52,467 bases of DNA, taken from positions 1 through 52,467 of the forward strand of contig NZ_BIFW01000003.1 in NCBI RefSeq assembly GCF_003967595.1, in the 5' to 3' direction. The notes under the pieces are model-generated. The model searched no databases, was not told where the DNA came from, and saw only the letters and a program-made list of their open reading frames with translations. This document shows positions 33,704-43,876 of the stretch, piece after piece (the stretch's first letter is position 1; each line of letters opens with the position of its first letter). Source of the DNA: Companilactobacillus musae. GTDB lineage: Bacteria; Bacillota; Bacilli; Lactobacillales; Lactobacillaceae. The position numbers and the translations under genes were made by a program.

Positions 33704-35288
33704 ATTTATCACTACTTTCAGAAACTGTTGGTCCTATAACTAACGATTCAGCCATCAAAATTTCATTATAGAGTTCAAAAACATAATTTTGATATTTAAC
33801 TTCACTTTGCGAAATCATATCCAAATATTCGCGTTCCTGCGCTAATGCATTCATAAACGCACGCATTTCTAATTCTTTTTCTGCGCCAGTGAATTCTGGA
33901 TGACGCACTACCTTAACCCACGCTTTAACAAAATCTTTAGTTCGAGTTCGCTGTTTTTGTGCCATTAAATCAAAAATAACTGATTCCTTTACATTGTCCG
34001 GCAAATACATTTTTTCGACAGCGTCAATCGCCTTATGAACCATATTGACCCGAATCTTACCAATCTCCGTTGCTATCTCATCATCAGTAGCGTCTTTTTC
34101 CAAAAGAAAACGAAATACTATTGTTGGTACTATTAAACTCAAAATGATCAAGACACTTTCTGAAATCAATACCAAGTTAAAATCACCCGTTTTGACATGA
34201 AATTCGGCCAAAGTATATGCCAATGCCAAAGTAACAGCCCCATGTACTCCACCTAGAGCAAAAATCCAACCTGATTTATTATTAAAATTCAATCTTAATC
34301 TTCCATAAATATAACGTGTTAATACATTGGCAATATACAAAACTATCCCTATGAGTAACCAATTAAAGGAATTATAAGTGAACTTTTCTTTAGAGATTAT
34401 TTGTAGAAACATAAATCCCAAAATAACAAAAACCATACTATTTAAAATCTCGGTAATCATTGAAACCAAATCAAATCCTAAGTGGACCTGTGGTGCATTA
34501 GTTAAACGACTTCGTTGAGCCTCTGCATTATGTACTAATCCCGCTACTACTACTGCAATAATTCCAGAAACGTGTATCATCTCTGCCAGATAATATAGAA
34601 TCAAAGGCGTCACAATATACAGTAAATTTTGAGCATTCAAGGAATTATATGACGTTCTTATCAAAATTTGTCGAAAAATCACTATAATCCACGCTGCAGC
34701 AAATCCGAATAAGACCCCACCAACAGCTGATTTCAAAAAATCAATAATAGTCTCACCATAATTGATATAGCCATTGATATACCATAAAGTAGCCATGTTT
34801 AATAATATAATTCCTGATGCATCATTGAACAATGATTCCATCTTTAAATAAACACCCTCAGACTGCGGTGCTTTCAAACCATTAGTAACTGATTCCATTG
34901 CCGTTGCATCTGTTGGAGTACTAATTGCAGCCAAAATAAAAGCCAAAGGCAAACTAACACTCCCAATTGTCCAAACTCCGAATCCAGCAATAATCAAACA
35001 TAAAATAACCAAAAAAACAGTTGTCTGAATGATATGTTTAATCTCTTTACCAACCGCATTCAAACGTGTAGCTTGACCTTCAAAAAATAATAACGGAGCT
35101 ACAATAGTTCCAATAAAAATATCCGAGCTGAAATTTTGAATACGACTGCCTAGATCAGGCACCAAAAAAATAATTCCACCTACAATCATACTGATATAAC
35201 TGACCGAAATTTTTGAAAAGACTTGCGATAAAAAAATACTTACTACCGCAGCCAATATTAAAATAAAGGTCGAAATCATCAAATTCAT
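33702..35288 (-). CDS. Na+/H+ antiporter, CPA1/NhaP type
   Basis: 528 residues: about twelve membrane segments in the first ~400 residues and a charged cytosolic tail of ~130 residues. The CPA1 features are ISTPTDATAMES (the unwound TPTDATA ion-site region) and LFNDASGIILLN with the Asn-Asp pair that carries the ion. It exchanges Na+ or K+ for H+, aiding pH and salt tolerance. Monocistronic, with its own terminator. Confidence 0.88.
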   Translation of the reverse strand: MNLMISTFILILAAVVSIFLSQVFSKISVSYISMIVGGIIFLVPDLGSRIQNFSSDIFIGTIVAPLLFFEGQATRLNAVGKEIKHIIQTTVFLVILCLIIAGFGVWTIGSVSLPLAFILAAISTPTDATAMESVTNGLKAPQSEGVYLKMESLFNDASGIILLNMATLWYINGYINYGETIIDFLKSAVGGVLFGFAAAWIIVIFRQILIRTSYNSLNAQNLLYIVTPLILYYLAEMIHVSGIIAVVVAGLVHNAEAQRSRLTNAPQVHLGFDLVSMITEILNSMVFVILGFMFLQIISKEKFTYNSFNWLLIGIVLYIANVLTRYIYGRLRLNFNNKSGWIFALGGVHGAVTLALAYTLAEFHVKTGDFNLVLISESVLIILSLIVPTIVFRFLLEKDATDDEIATEIGKIRVNMVHKAIDAVEKMYLPDNVKESVIFDLMAQKQRTRTKDFVKAWVKVVRHPEFTGAEKELEMRAFMNALAQEREYLDMISQSEVKYQNYVFELYNEILMAESLVIGPTVSESSDK

Positions 35289-35626
35289 AATGAAATCTCC
35301 TCAACAAATTTTTATCCTCTAATCAGAATAAATATAGCATAATCAATTTTAAAAATGGTGTATAACCTTTGCTATTCAGTCATTTAGATTTTTAACTATA
35401 AAAAATACAGTATCTATTAGTCAATTTCAGGTATGTATAATATCTGAATCTTCTAATAAATACTGCAACTTTAATTAGCTTCCAGTCGTGCACAGAATTT
35501 TTATTGATAACGGCACCTTTCAGCCAACCAATACTTATGAAAATAAAGCTTATTTTCTCCAATTTGTTTCACATGGAACATATGGTATTCAAAATATTTT
35601 TTAACACTATATATAGTAGTGGAATT
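35289..35626. other. Intergenic region between mmuM and antiporter gene
   Basis: 338 nt of AT-rich sequence. It should contain the minus-strand antiporter promoter and the end of the mmuM transcript, but I find no clear terminator, riboswitch or repeat. A + strand ORF that crosses into mmuM has no convincing RBS. Confidence 0.4.
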
Positions 35627-36583
35627 TTAGTTAATAAATTTAGCAATTTCATTAATATCTTTTGGTGTTGTTCGACAACAACCACCTATTAATTTAGCAC
35701 CCGCTTCAAGCCACTCTGGCACTAAATCTTCAAAGGTATCTGCTTGAGGATTTGCTTGCCAAGTTTTTGTTTCGGGATCATAAATATCGCCATTATTAGG
35801 ATATACAATAATTGGCTTATCGGTAACTTGATTAACAATGCGGACGATATCTTGGATATTTTCTAAAGTGGTACAGTTAACCCCAATTGCCGAAATCTGT
35901 TCAACATCATTAAAGTATTTAACAGCTTCTGCTAAGGAAGTTCCATCACACAAAGTATCACTATCTTGTACGCTAAAAGTTAACCATGCATCTTGTTCTG
36001 GAAATCTTTCTTGCAATAAATCTACCAATGCATTAGCTTCATCAAAATTAGGTTGCGTTTCAAAAGCAAATAAGTCTACTCCAGCTTGATCAAGTAGCTG
36101 CATTCTTCGTAGATGAAACTCTTGATACTCTGCTTTGGTTAAGTCGTAGTCACCTGTATACTCACTACCATCGGCCAAATAAGCTCCATAAGGTCCGACA
36201 CTTCCGGCTACTAAAGGATACTTAGCACGTTTGATTCGTTCATCATGCGATAATTTATCGTAATATTCTGACCGTGCCTTCTTAGCTAATTGGACAGCTT
36301 TAGTAATCAAATTTTCACTATCGGTCTCAGTTAAACCCAATTCCATAAATTTTGAAATATTAGCTTGATATGTATTTGTAGTTGCAACATCAGCTCCATT
36401 TTCAAAATAACTTTTATGAACTGATTTGATGGCTTCCGGATTTTCAATCAAGGCCGTTGCCGACCAAAGTTCACTGTCCGTTTTTACACCGTGCTTCTCT
36501 AATTCAGTTGCCATAGCTCCATCGACTACAAGTCCTGTTCTATTTTTTAAATTTTCAGCAATCAAATTCTTCAAATTAAACAT
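35627..36583 (-). CDS. mmuM: Homocysteine S-methyltransferase (MmuM type)
   Basis: 318 residues, a (beta/alpha)8 zinc enzyme that transfers methyl from S-methylmethionine (or SAM) to homocysteine. Zn ligands are visible as C237 (GVNCTT) and the C302-C303 pair (IGGCCRTTP). The N-terminal VVDGAMATELEKHG and the TTNTYQAN segment are characteristic. It is divergent from mmuP, encoding the likely S-methylmethionine permease, so the two form a functional unit. Confidence 0.93.
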   Translation of the reverse strand: MFNLKNLIAENLKNRTGLVVDGAMATELEKHGVKTDSELWSATALIENPEAIKSVHKSYFENGADVATTNTYQANISKFMELGLTETDSENLITKAVQLAKKARSEYYDKLSHDERIKRAKYPLVAGSVGPYGAYLADGSEYTGDYDLTKAEYQEFHLRRMQLLDQAGVDLFAFETQPNFDEANALVDLLQERFPEQDAWLTFSVQDSDTLCDGTSLAEAVKYFNDVEQISAIGVNCTTLENIQDIVRIVNQVTDKPIIVYPNNGDIYDPETKTWQANPQADTFEDLVPEWLEAGAKLIGGCCRTTPKDINEIAKFIN

Positions 36584-36690
36584 CTCCCACGGCTTTTAGA
36601 TACTTGCCATATAAAATAATCTAGTCTATCATAAAAATTAAACTTTTTTAATTTTATTCTAATTTAAACTATTATACAAGGTGATTGCTC

Positions 36691-38076
36691 TTGGAAAACG
36701 AAAAAAATACACACATCAATCTAAAAAGAAATATGGAGTCACGTCACCTTTTTATGATTTCACTTGGTGGAGTTATTGGTACTGGGCTATTTCTTAGCTC
36801 TGGTTATACAATTCATGAAGCCGGTCCTGTGGGAACGATTCTAGCTTATGGAATTGGTGCTATTGTTGTTTATTTAGTCATGCTCTGTCTAGGTGAATTG
36901 TCCGTTGCCATGCCCGAAACTGGATCTTTTCACGTTTATGCTGACCGTTATATCGGACCGGGAACAGGATTTACTGTTGCCATTTTATATTGGTTAACTT
37001 GGACTGTAGCGCTGGGTTCAGAATTTACCGCAGCCGGATTGATTATGCAACAGTGGTTCCCACACTCTCCAACTTGGATTTGGAGTGCTTTATTTATGGC
37101 TGTTATTTTTATTTCTAACGCTTTATCAGTTCGATTCTTTGCCGAAACTGAGTTTTGGTTCTCTAGTATTAAAGTTATCGCTATCGTTCTCTTTATTATT
37201 GTTGGTTTTTTAGCCATTTTTGGTGTGATCCATATCAAAGGAACCACTCAAGCCCCAATGTTTACTAATCTCTTTAAAGATGGGCTCTTTCCCAATGGCT
37301 TTAAAGCCGTTTTTACAACAATGCTAACTGTTAACTTTGCTTTTTCCGGAACTGAATTAATTGGTGTCACAGCTGGTGAAACTAAAGATCCTGGCAAAAA
37401 CATTCCACGTGCTATTCATACAACCTTGATTAGACTAATCATATTCTTTATTGGTAGTATCGTCGTCATGTCAGCTTTGATCCCTTGGCAAAAAGCCGGC
37501 GTCAATCAAAGTCCTTTCGTTCTAGTCTTTAAGAGTATTGGTCTTCCATTTGCTGGAGATTTGATGAACTTTGTCGTTTTGACAGCCATCTTATCGGCTG
37601 CCAATTCTGGACTTTATGCTTCAACAAGAATGCTCTGGTCTCTGGCCCATGAAGGTATGATTCCTTTAAAATACGCCAAAACTAATTCTCATGATGTTCC
37701 AATGATTGCTCTATGCTTGAGTATGATAGGAGGCATTTTGGCATTGGTTTCCAGTGTCGTTGCAGCATCTACTGTTTATTTGGTCCTAGTTTCTATTTCC
37801 GGACTGGCAGTAGTAATCGTTTGGATGGCAATTGCTTTGTCAGAAATCAACTTTCGTAAGAGTTTTCTCAAATCGGGTCATTCTTTAGATGAACTTAAAT
37901 TCAAAACACCTTGGTATCCTTTTGTTCCTTGGGCAGCTTTTATCATGAGTTTATTATCTTGCGTCTTAATTATTTTCGACCCTAATCAACGTACTGCACT
38001 CTTTTATATGATTCCTTTCTTGATACTCTGCTACGCTGTTTATTATGGTAAGGAGTATCTCAAAAAACATAAATAA
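36691..38076 (+). CDS. mmuP: S-methylmethionine/amino acid permease (MmuP type)
   Basis: 461 residues from the TTG at 36691, chosen because AAGGTG lies 7 nt before it (another TTG is at 36685). The APC-family fold has 12 membrane segments. Strong resemblance to E. coli MmuP as I recall it: [63 protein letters not shown] and [12 protein letters not shown]. It imports S-methylmethionine or a related amino acid. Its divergent neighbour is mmuM, which supports the call. Confidence 0.88.
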   Translation: MENEKNTHINLKRNMESRHLFMISLGGVIGTGLFLSSGYTIHEAGPVGTILAYGIGAIVVYLVMLCLGELSVAMPETGSFHVYADRYIGPGTGFTVAILYWLTWTVALGSEFTAAGLIMQQWFPHSPTWIWSALFMAVIFISNALSVRFFAETEFWFSSIKVIAIVLFIIVGFLAIFGVIHIKGTTQAPMFTNLFKDGLFPNGFKAVFTTMLTVNFAFSGTELIGVTAGETKDPGKNIPRAIHTTLIRLIIFFIGSIVVMSALIPWQKAGVNQSPFVLVFKSIGLPFAGDLMNFVVLTAILSAANSGLYASTRMLWSLAHEGMIPLKYAKTNSHDVPMIALCLSMIGGILALVSSVVAASTVYLVLVSISGLAVVIVWMAIALSEINFRKSFLKSGHSLDELKFKTPWYPFVPWAAFIMSLLSCVLIIFDPNQRTALFYMIPFLILCYAVYYGKEYLKKHK

Positions 38077-38145
38077 CTATTAATTGTTTCTCCCTTGATA
38101 AAAAGGTTTAATATTAAGATATAAGCTCAAATCGGGAGAGATATT

Positions 38146-38649
38146 ATGAATAAAAAAACAGAACTTGATGAAAGTCCATTAACAAAAGTTATTGACGATG
38201 TATCTGAGGGTATCAATGACGCTGGGATAGTCTTTAACAGTGAGGAAGATCCTGCTATTGAAGAAAGCAATGGTAAACAAGCCGTTCGTTACTTACTCTG
38301 GGGATTACTTTCTGTTGTTGTAAACTTCGGTACATTCTTTATTCTTTATCACGCACTACATTTGAATTACCAATTCGCCAATATCGTTGCATGGTTCTTA
38401 GGAGTTCAAGTTGGCTTCTGGGTCGATCGAATCATTGTCTTTCGTCACAAATCCAACACTGCTTTTCGTGAGATGCTAGCCTTTTATGGCACACGAATTT
38501 TAACTTTTCTTATTGAAAGTGCCACTCTTTGGGTTGGAATATCACTATTGAGTGCTAACGGTACTGGTTCTAAGGTCGTCGGTCAGATTCTAGCCATCGT
38601 TGGAAATTACATCTTATCTAAGTTCTTTATTTTTAAAAATAAACACTAG
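38146..38649 (+). CDS. GtrA-family membrane protein
   Basis: 167 residues: an acidic N-terminal region (about 1-45), then four membrane segments in the GtrA/DPMS pattern. QAVRYLLWGLLSVVVNFGTFFILYH begins the domain, VGFWVDRIIVFRHKS is the conserved middle, and VGNYILSKFFIFKNKH the end. The family helps move or present undecaprenyl-linked sugars for wall decoration. No glycosyltransferase gene is adjacent. The charged 45-residue extension is longer than in minimal GtrA proteins. Confidence 0.82.
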   Translation: MNKKTELDESPLTKVIDDVSEGINDAGIVFNSEEDPAIEESNGKQAVRYLLWGLLSVVVNFGTFFILYHALHLNYQFANIVAWFLGVQVGFWVDRIIVFRHKSNTAFREMLAFYGTRILTFLIESATLWVGISLLSANGTGSKVVGQILAIVGNYILSKFFIFKNKH

Positions 38650-38709
38650 TCAAAATATTAGTTTGTCTTCTCCTATTTAGGTATACTTGTTAAAAATGAG
38701 GAGAAATGA

Positions 38710-38907
38710 TTGAAAAAGAAACTTCAAAAAATTTTAAAATTAAATGTTTTGCTGACTGCTTCAATTATCATCTGTGATCTATTTATTTTGCATCATCACA
38801 ATACCAGAGATAATCCTGTGGCACATCAAGTGGCCGCTTCTCACCAAATGAAATTAAAATTTCATTTTAAACCAACAGGCACTATGTTGAAGAAGATCAA
38901 AATCTAG
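38710..38907 (+). CDS. Small membrane/exported protein, 65 aa, unknown
   Basis: 65 codons from TTG at 38710, with GAGGAG 7 nt upstream. A basic start (MKKKLQKILK) leads into one hydrophobic segment (about 11-27), a His-rich stretch HHHN, and a basic C-terminus ending MLKKIKI. It looks like a signal- or anchor-bearing small protein. It lies between the GtrA-like gene and a terminator, possibly on the same transcript. No family recognised. Confidence 0.5.
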   Translation: MKKKLQKILKLNVLLTASIIICDLFILHHHNTRDNPVAHQVAASHQMKLKFHFKPTGTMLKKIKI

Positions 38908-38913
38908 ATATAC

Positions 38914-38993
38914 AAAAAGAACAGCATCTACTAGAAGTTTCAGGTATTTTACGGATATACCTTGAATGCTTCCTAATAGACGCTGTTCTTTTT
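38914..38993. terminator. Long bidirectional terminator (GCATCTACTA type)
   Basis: AAAAAGAACAGCATCTA pairs with TAGACGCTGTTCTTTTT, with CTAGAAG/CTTCCTA inside. It lies between convergent genes and can serve both. Confidence 0.82.
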
Positions 38994-39003
38994 GATTAAA
39001 TAA

Positions 39004-40926
39004 TTAAACTGTCTGAACTTTGGTCTCAATTTTAGTTTTATTGAGCAAAACAGAACTAGTAACAACTGACAAGGAACTAAATGCCATTGCTAACCCTGCT
39101 AATTCAGGGCTCAATGTTAAACCTGCGGCAAAGAATAACCCGGCTGCCACTGGAATACCTAAAACATTGTAAATAAAAGCCCAGAACAAGTTAAGCTTAA
39201 TTCTATTAAAAGTCTTTCGACTTAATTCCAAAGCTTTAGCAACATCACGTAGATCATTCTTCATCAGAACAATTCCACCTGATTCAATAGCAATATCGGT
39301 TCCGGAACCCATGGCGATCCCTACATCGGCCATAGTTAAAGCAGGAGCATCATTGATACCATCACCTACGAAAGCTACCTTTCCTTGTTTCTGAAGTTCT
39401 TGAACATGGTCAGCCTTATCTCCAGGCAAAACATCCGCAATAACTTCATCAATACCAACTTCTTGAGCAATTGCCTTTGCAACTCGCTCATTATCACCTG
39501 TTAACATCACAGTTCTCAAGCCACGAGCTTTCAAAGTGGCAATAGCCTCCTTAGATGTTTCTTTAGGTGCATCTTGTATAGCAATCAAACCGATGATCTT
39601 TTTATTTAATCCAACAAAAACCACAGTCTTAGCTTCATTTTGGAGCTTTATCATTTGTTTTTGTAGCTCTGAGTCAATTGTGACATCAGACAATAATTTA
39701 TCATTTCCGACAAAAGCTTTTTGTCCTTTGATTTGAGCTTGAACCCCTTTACCTTCAATAGCTTGGAAGTTTTGGGCTTTATCGACAATAGTAATTTTTG
39801 TTGCCTTATCCATGATTGCTGTTGCTAGAGGATGCTCCGATGATTCTTCCAAAGTTTTAGCAATAGTCAAAACTTGCTCTTCGTTACCGACAATATCCGT
39901 AACTTCAGGTTTACCTTTAGTGATTGTACCCGTTTTATCCATAACAACTGTTTTTACGTCATTAACATCTTCAAGAACTTCTCCATTCTTGATCAAGATA
40001 CCCATTTTAGCGCCACGACCAGTTCCTACCATCAAGGCAGTAGGCGTAGCCAAACCAAGCGCACATGGACAAGCAATAACAACGACAGAAACCGCAAAAA
40101 TCAAGGCATTAGCTAATGTAGCGCCAAGAAAAACATACCAAACTAGGAAAGTTAGTATTGATAGTATCAATACTACTGGCACAAAAATCTCTGAAACTTT
40201 ATCAGTTAAGTTTTGGATTGGAGCATGACTGTTTTGAGCTTTTTTTACTAACTCAACAATCTGTGAAAGCATCGTATCATTACCAACTTTTTCAGCTTTA
40301 AACATAAAGGTTCCATTACTATTCATAGTCGAACCAATAACTTTATCGCCTACTTGCTTAGTTACAGGCATACTTTCACCAGTAACCATTGATTCATCAA
40401 CTGTGGAACTTCCCTCAGTAATGACACCATCAACCGCAATCTTTTGACCAGGTTTAACTCGAATCAAATCACCGGCAATAACTTCTGACAAAGGAATCTT
40501 AACTAGCTTTCCATCACGCATTACTTCAGCATCTTTAGCTTGGAGATCAACCAATTTCTCAATCGCGTTAGAAGCATTATTACGCATCTTTTCTTCAAAA
40601 ACTTGTCCTAATAAGACAAATGTTACAACAAAAGCAGCACTTTCAAAGAAAACTGACTGATTGGTAAACATCGCATAAATACTGTAAATATATGCTGTAG
40701 CAGTTCCAATAGCGACCAACGTATCCATATTAGAATGATGTTTCTTAAATGATGCCCATGCACTTTGTAAAAATGGTCGTGCAGCTACTGCCATAACAAT
40801 AGTTGTCAAAACAAACTGTGTCCACTCACCACCAGGAATCATGATTCCAAAAGGCATCAGGATCATACCTATTAGCATCGGTAATGAAAAAATCAAAGAT
40901 ATCCAGAATCGTTTAGTAATTGTCAT
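39004..40926 (-). CDS. copA: Copper-translocating P1B-type ATPase without N-terminal metal domain
   Basis: 640 residues. Seen: eight membrane segments in P1B order, TGES at 182-185 (actuator), the metal-binding CPC at 286-288 ([11 protein letters not shown]), phosphorylation D330 (DKTGT), the SEHPLA nucleotide motif, and [10 protein letters not shown]. It exports Cu+ using ATP. No CxxC heavy-metal domain precedes the first membrane segments, unlike typical CopA. The two small cupredoxin-like proteins encoded just upstream may deliver or receive copper instead. It overlaps the preceding cupredoxin gene by 4 nt. Confidence 0.93.
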   Translation of the reverse strand: MTITKRFWISLIFSLPMLIGMILMPFGIMIPGGEWTQFVLTTIVMAVAARPFLQSAWASFKKHHSNMDTLVAIGTATAYIYSIYAMFTNQSVFFESAAFVVTFVLLGQVFEEKMRNNASNAIEKLVDLQAKDAEVMRDGKLVKIPLSEVIAGDLIRVKPGQKIAVDGVITEGSSTVDESMVTGESMPVTKQVGDKVIGSTMNSNGTFMFKAEKVGNDTMLSQIVELVKKAQNSHAPIQNLTDKVSEIFVPVVLILSILTFLVWYVFLGATLANALIFAVSVVVIACPCALGLATPTALMVGTGRGAKMGILIKNGEVLEDVNDVKTVVMDKTGTITKGKPEVTDIVGNEEQVLTIAKTLEESSEHPLATAIMDKATKITIVDKAQNFQAIEGKGVQAQIKGQKAFVGNDKLLSDVTIDSELQKQMIKLQNEAKTVVFVGLNKKIIGLIAIQDAPKETSKEAIATLKARGLRTVMLTGDNERVAKAIAQEVGIDEVIADVLPGDKADHVQELQKQGKVAFVGDGINDAPALTMADVGIAMGSGTDIAIESGGIVLMKNDLRDVAKALELSRKTFNRIKLNLFWAFIYNVLGIPVAAGLFFAAGLTLSPELAGLAMAFSSLSVVTSSVLLNKTKIETKVQTV

Positions 40927-41195
40927 TTGATCACTACCTTTCCTTTAAACATATCCATTCCACAACTAAAATCAAATTCACCGGTTTTATCAGTTGAAAC
41001 TTTCACAGTTTGAGCCTTATTCAGTGGTAATTGTTTTTCAAAGCCCAATTCTTGAGAATGAACAACATCTAAACATCCCTGCTCATTAGTTCTTGTAAAT
41101 GTAATTTCTGCCGGAGCCCCTTGTTTTAAGTTTATAACTTGAGGTTGGTAACCTCCTGCAACTGTAACGTTAACCTTTTGTACCTTCTCAACCAT
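40923..41195 (-). CDS. Soluble cupredoxin-like copper protein
   Basis: 90 residues with no signal peptide. The cupredoxin-like fold is suggested by [28 protein letters not shown] followed by C41 and H46 (CLDVVH), and the end [14 protein letters not shown] with C78, M80 and M82 as likely metal ligands. It shares this pattern with the next protein upstream. The 4-nt overlap with the copper ATPase suggests it acts with the pump, perhaps as a cytosolic copper chaperone or a detached metal domain. Confidence 0.75.
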   Translation of the reverse strand: MVEKVQKVNVTVAGGYQPQVINLKQGAPAEITFTRTNEQGCLDVVHSQELGFEKQLPLNKAQTVKVSTDKTGEFDFSCGMDMFKGKVVIK

Positions 41196-41208
41196 AATCG
41201 TTTATCTC

Positions 41209-41580
41209 CTATTTAATAATTAATTTGCCATGGAACATATCCATACCGCAGGCCCATTGAAATTCACCTGATTTGTTGGTATCAATCTTGACAGTTTGCT
41301 TTTCATTTTGTGGTAATTCTTTATTAATACCAAAGTCTGAAAAAACTACTCGATCCAAGCAACTTGATGCATCTTTTCTAGTAAAGTTAATCGTTGCTGG
41401 AACACCTTTTTTCAAAGTAACTACTTCGGGTGAATATCCCCCATTGACCTCGATATCCACGCTTTGATTATTGTCAGTCACATCGGCCGTGGCACTAGCT
41501 ACTTGATGATTGCCGAAGAACCACCAAAGTATAAAACCGATAACTGCCAATCCTACAATTAACACTAAAATCCTTGTCAT
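41209..41580 (-). CDS. Membrane-anchored cupredoxin-like copper protein
   Basis: 123 residues from the ATG at 41580, placed by the AGGAGG just before it (an upstream TTG at 41595 overlaps that site). An N-terminal membrane segment (about 3-22) is followed by an external cupredoxin-like domain. Candidate metal ligands are C74, C111, M113, M115 and H117 (CGMDMFHG). Its domain is a paralogue of the next, soluble protein. It is the first gene of the copper operon, behind two cop boxes. A role in accepting or sequestering copper outside the membrane is inferred. Confidence 0.75.
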   Translation of the reverse strand: MTRILVLIVGLAVIGFILWWFFGNHQVASATADVTDNNQSVDIEVNGGYSPEVVTLKKGVPATINFTRKDASSCLDRVVFSDFGINKELPQNEKQTVKIDTNKSGEFQWACGMDMFHGKLIIK

Positions 41581-41602
41581 AATTTTCCTCCTCAATTACG
41601 TT

Positions 41603-41654
41603 TACAAATGTAATCTACGTTTATTACTTTATTCTTAAAGTTTACATTTGTCAA
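41603..41654 (-). promoter_or_regulatory. Copper operon promoter with two CopY-type cop boxes
   Basis: TACAAATGTA (41603-41612) fits the CopY consensus TACAnnTGTA exactly, and TACATTTGTC (41643-41652) fits with one mismatch. The second overlaps the minus-strand -35 TTGACA (41649-41654). CopY is not encoded in the window. Confidence 0.7.
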
Positions 41655-41720
41655 CTGAAATAACAAAAAAATAAAGTCACCTTTCTACGGGTAAACTTCA
41701 TGTAATTACTTAGAAAAAGC

Positions 41721-42356
41721 CTAATAAGACACTTTTACTCCTATAAAGTAGCTTGCCAAAAAAGCTGCCTGTTCAGCATTTACTTTCAAACCTCGAATAA
41801 AATTTTGATCTAAATCAATTGTTTCAAAATGACAGTCACTGAAATCAATCCCCTTTAAAGCTGTCCGCATACTAATCATTTCATTCAAATCACAATTTTT
41901 AAAAATAGTTTTTGATAACTTATTCTCATTAAAGCTAACATCCTTGAGACTATCATTTTCAAAATGTACTACTTTTAAATTTAAGCGATTCAAATTAGCC
42001 AAGTCCAATAAACAGTTTCTAAAAACTACGTTATTCATAAACGATTCGTCAAAATTTGTTCCAATCATTTTACAATTTTCAAATTCAACTCTAAAAACAC
42101 TTGATTCCTCAAAATGACAATTGGACAAATTACAGTTTTTAAAGATCACATCAGTCATATCAGCTTTTTCAAACTCACAGTCGATAAACGTTAAATGTTC
42201 CAAAATAGTTTGTTCTACTATCGGATGATTAATTCTTTGTTGTTCTATTAATTCATTTTTTAAATGAAGATTGCTTAATACGTAATCTTCATCGTTGTAA
42301 ATATCAAAAAAAGAACCCTTGGTTAAGTAATCCTCTACAATTTTTGGATGATCCAT
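41721..42356 (-). CDS. Pentapeptide-repeat protein
   Basis: 211 residues from the ATG at 42356 (AGGTG/TAGGA upstream; a longer frame to 42377 lacks one). From about residue 52 the sequence is a run of A(D/N)LxF-like pentapeptides such as LTFID, CEFEK, ADMTD, VIFKN, CNLSN, CHFEE and VEFEN. These build a right-handed quadrilateral beta-helix. QnrB/McbG-like members mimic DNA and protect gyrase; whether this one does is unknown. It has its own transcript, near the copper operon. Confidence 0.8.
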   Translation of the reverse strand: MDHPKIVEDYLTKGSFFDIYNDEDYVLSNLHLKNELIEQQRINHPIVEQTILEHLTFIDCEFEKADMTDVIFKNCNLSNCHFEESSVFRVEFENCKMIGTNFDESFMNNVVFRNCLLDLANLNRLNLKVVHFENDSLKDVSFNENKLSKTIFKNCDLNEMISMRTALKGIDFSDCHFETIDLDQNFIRGLKVNAEQAAFLASYFIGVKVSY

Positions 42357-42673
42357 ATTCCTACACCTCTTTTTCAAATAATACCAAAAATTTCGTCTAA
42401 AAAAATTAGAAAGAAATCTCTACTAGACAACATTTTTTGATATTGTATAGAATGAATTTTTTGAAACAAATCTTAGAATCAATCTCTCAAGCACATTTGA
42501 TTAAAAATTCTCATCAAAAAATAATTTATTATTCCCTAAAAGGCTTTATATCAACAATTTTTAACTCTAATATCCTAGGTCCGTTTAAGTAAGACAATTC
42601 AGTATCTTTATTGCGTTGAATTTATCAAATAAATGTTACGATTATTGAGTAAAACAATTTGGGAGGTCTTTGA
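42357..42673. other. Intergenic region upstream of DapE-like gene
   Basis: 317 nt, AT-rich. A 46-codon ORF (42452-42592) exists on the + strand but has no RBS. The rest should contain divergent promoters; I cannot assign boxes firmly. GGGAGG precedes the downstream start. Confidence 0.4.
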
Positions 42674-43822
42674 ATGGAACATCTTAGTAAATCACAAGCT
42701 CTAGAAATTTTAAAAAATTTAATTGCTATTAAGTCTGTTAATGATCATGAGAAAACCGTTGCTACTTACTTGCAAAAACTACTAGCCCAATATGATATCA
42801 AGTCCGAAATAAAACCTATTCGCGGTGACCGTGCTAATTTAATAGCCGAAATCGGTCAAGGAAAACCGGTTTTAGGAATCTCCGGCCACATGGATGTTGT
42901 CTCACCAGGTAAACTTGAGGACTGGAATAGCAATCCTTTTGAAATGACCGAAAAAGACGGAATGCTTTATGGTCGTGGAATTACTGATATGAAATCAGGT
43001 TTGGCCGCAATTGTTATAACAATGATCAATCTTCATGCACAAGATTTGCCAAAAAAGGGAACAATCCGCTTAATGGCAACTATGGGCGAAGAAGTTGGCG
43101 AAGAAGGTTCCAGCTACTTTCTCAAAGATGGATCTATGAAGGATGTTGATGGTTTAGTTATTGCCGAGCCATCAGGTTATAATATCGGTTACGCCGAAAA
43201 AGGCTCCATGGATATTAAATTTATTTCCAAGGGTAAAGCTAGTCACAGTTCTATGCCTGAAAATGGATATAACGCTATCGATGCTTTGATGAATCTTTTG
43301 ATTGAAGCCAATACTACGTTCCGCGATGATCAGATCAAGGGTGATTCAATCGGACCACTTGTTTTCAATACTACCTTGATAAAGGGTGGAACACAGGTCA
43401 ACTCGATTCCAGATTATGCAGAAGCAGAGGCAAACGTTAGAACTATTCCCGAATATGATAATCAAAAGGTCATTGCAACTTTGCACAATTTAATTAAAAA
43501 ATATAATGACCAAGGCGCTCAAATTAGTACTGATATTTATATGAATGAAGGACCTGTTTTAATGAGTCCCAAGAATCCTTTAATTACACCAACTAAAAAA
43601 TTAATGGAAAAGTACACTACCGAAACAGTTCATGTTGCTCCAATTTCCGCTGTTACTGATGCTTCAAATCTAGTTCAAAATAAACCAATTGAATTTCCAT
43701 TTATCGTGGCTGGACCCGGTAACAATACACCTCACCAAATTAATGAGAACTTGGACAAACAAATGTACTTTAATTTTATTGATATTTATGAAAAATTGTT
43801 CATCGACTTTTTAGAAAAATAA
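42674..43822 (+). CDS. M20-family peptidase, ArgE/DapE/ACY1 type
   Basis: 382 residues. Zinc ligands are visible: H72 (GHMDVV), D105 (YGRGITDMKSG), the E139-E140 pair (TMGEEVGEEG) and the late NTPHQIN. The lid domain is about 175-290. The enzyme may be a succinyl-diaminopimelate desuccinylase for lysine/peptidoglycan precursor synthesis, or a related deacylase or dipeptidase; the sequence does not separate these. GGGAGG precedes the ATG and a strong terminator follows. Confidence 0.86.
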   Translation: MEHLSKSQALEILKNLIAIKSVNDHEKTVATYLQKLLAQYDIKSEIKPIRGDRANLIAEIGQGKPVLGISGHMDVVSPGKLEDWNSNPFEMTEKDGMLYGRGITDMKSGLAAIVITMINLHAQDLPKKGTIRLMATMGEEVGEEGSSYFLKDGSMKDVDGLVIAEPSGYNIGYAEKGSMDIKFISKGKASHSSMPENGYNAIDALMNLLIEANTTFRDDQIKGDSIGPLVFNTTLIKGGTQVNSIPDYAEAEANVRTIPEYDNQKVIATLHNLIKKYNDQGAQISTDIYMNEGPVLMSPKNPLITPTKKLMEKYTTETVHVAPISAVTDASNLVQNKPIEFPFIVAGPGNNTPHQINENLDKQMYFNFIDIYEKLFIDFLEK

Positions 43823-43874
43823 AAAATTCCTATATGCTAACTGTCAAAAATGGTTAGCATACAGGAATTTTTTT
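43823..43874. terminator. Bidirectional intrinsic terminator
   Basis: AAAATTCCTatATGCTAAC and GTTAGCATacAGGAATTTT form a long stem with A and T tracts, between convergent genes. Confidence 0.88.
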
Positions 43875-43876
43875 GG

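Noticed and set aside
35504-35692. 62-codon + strand ORF
   Set aside because: Runs antisense into the mmuM coding region and lacks a convincing RBS.
39812-40228. 138-codon + strand ORF
   Set aside because: Antisense shadow of the copper ATPase.
42452-42592. 46-codon ORF upstream of the DapE-like gene
   Set aside because: No ribosome site, and AT-rich composition makes a frame of this length unsurprising.
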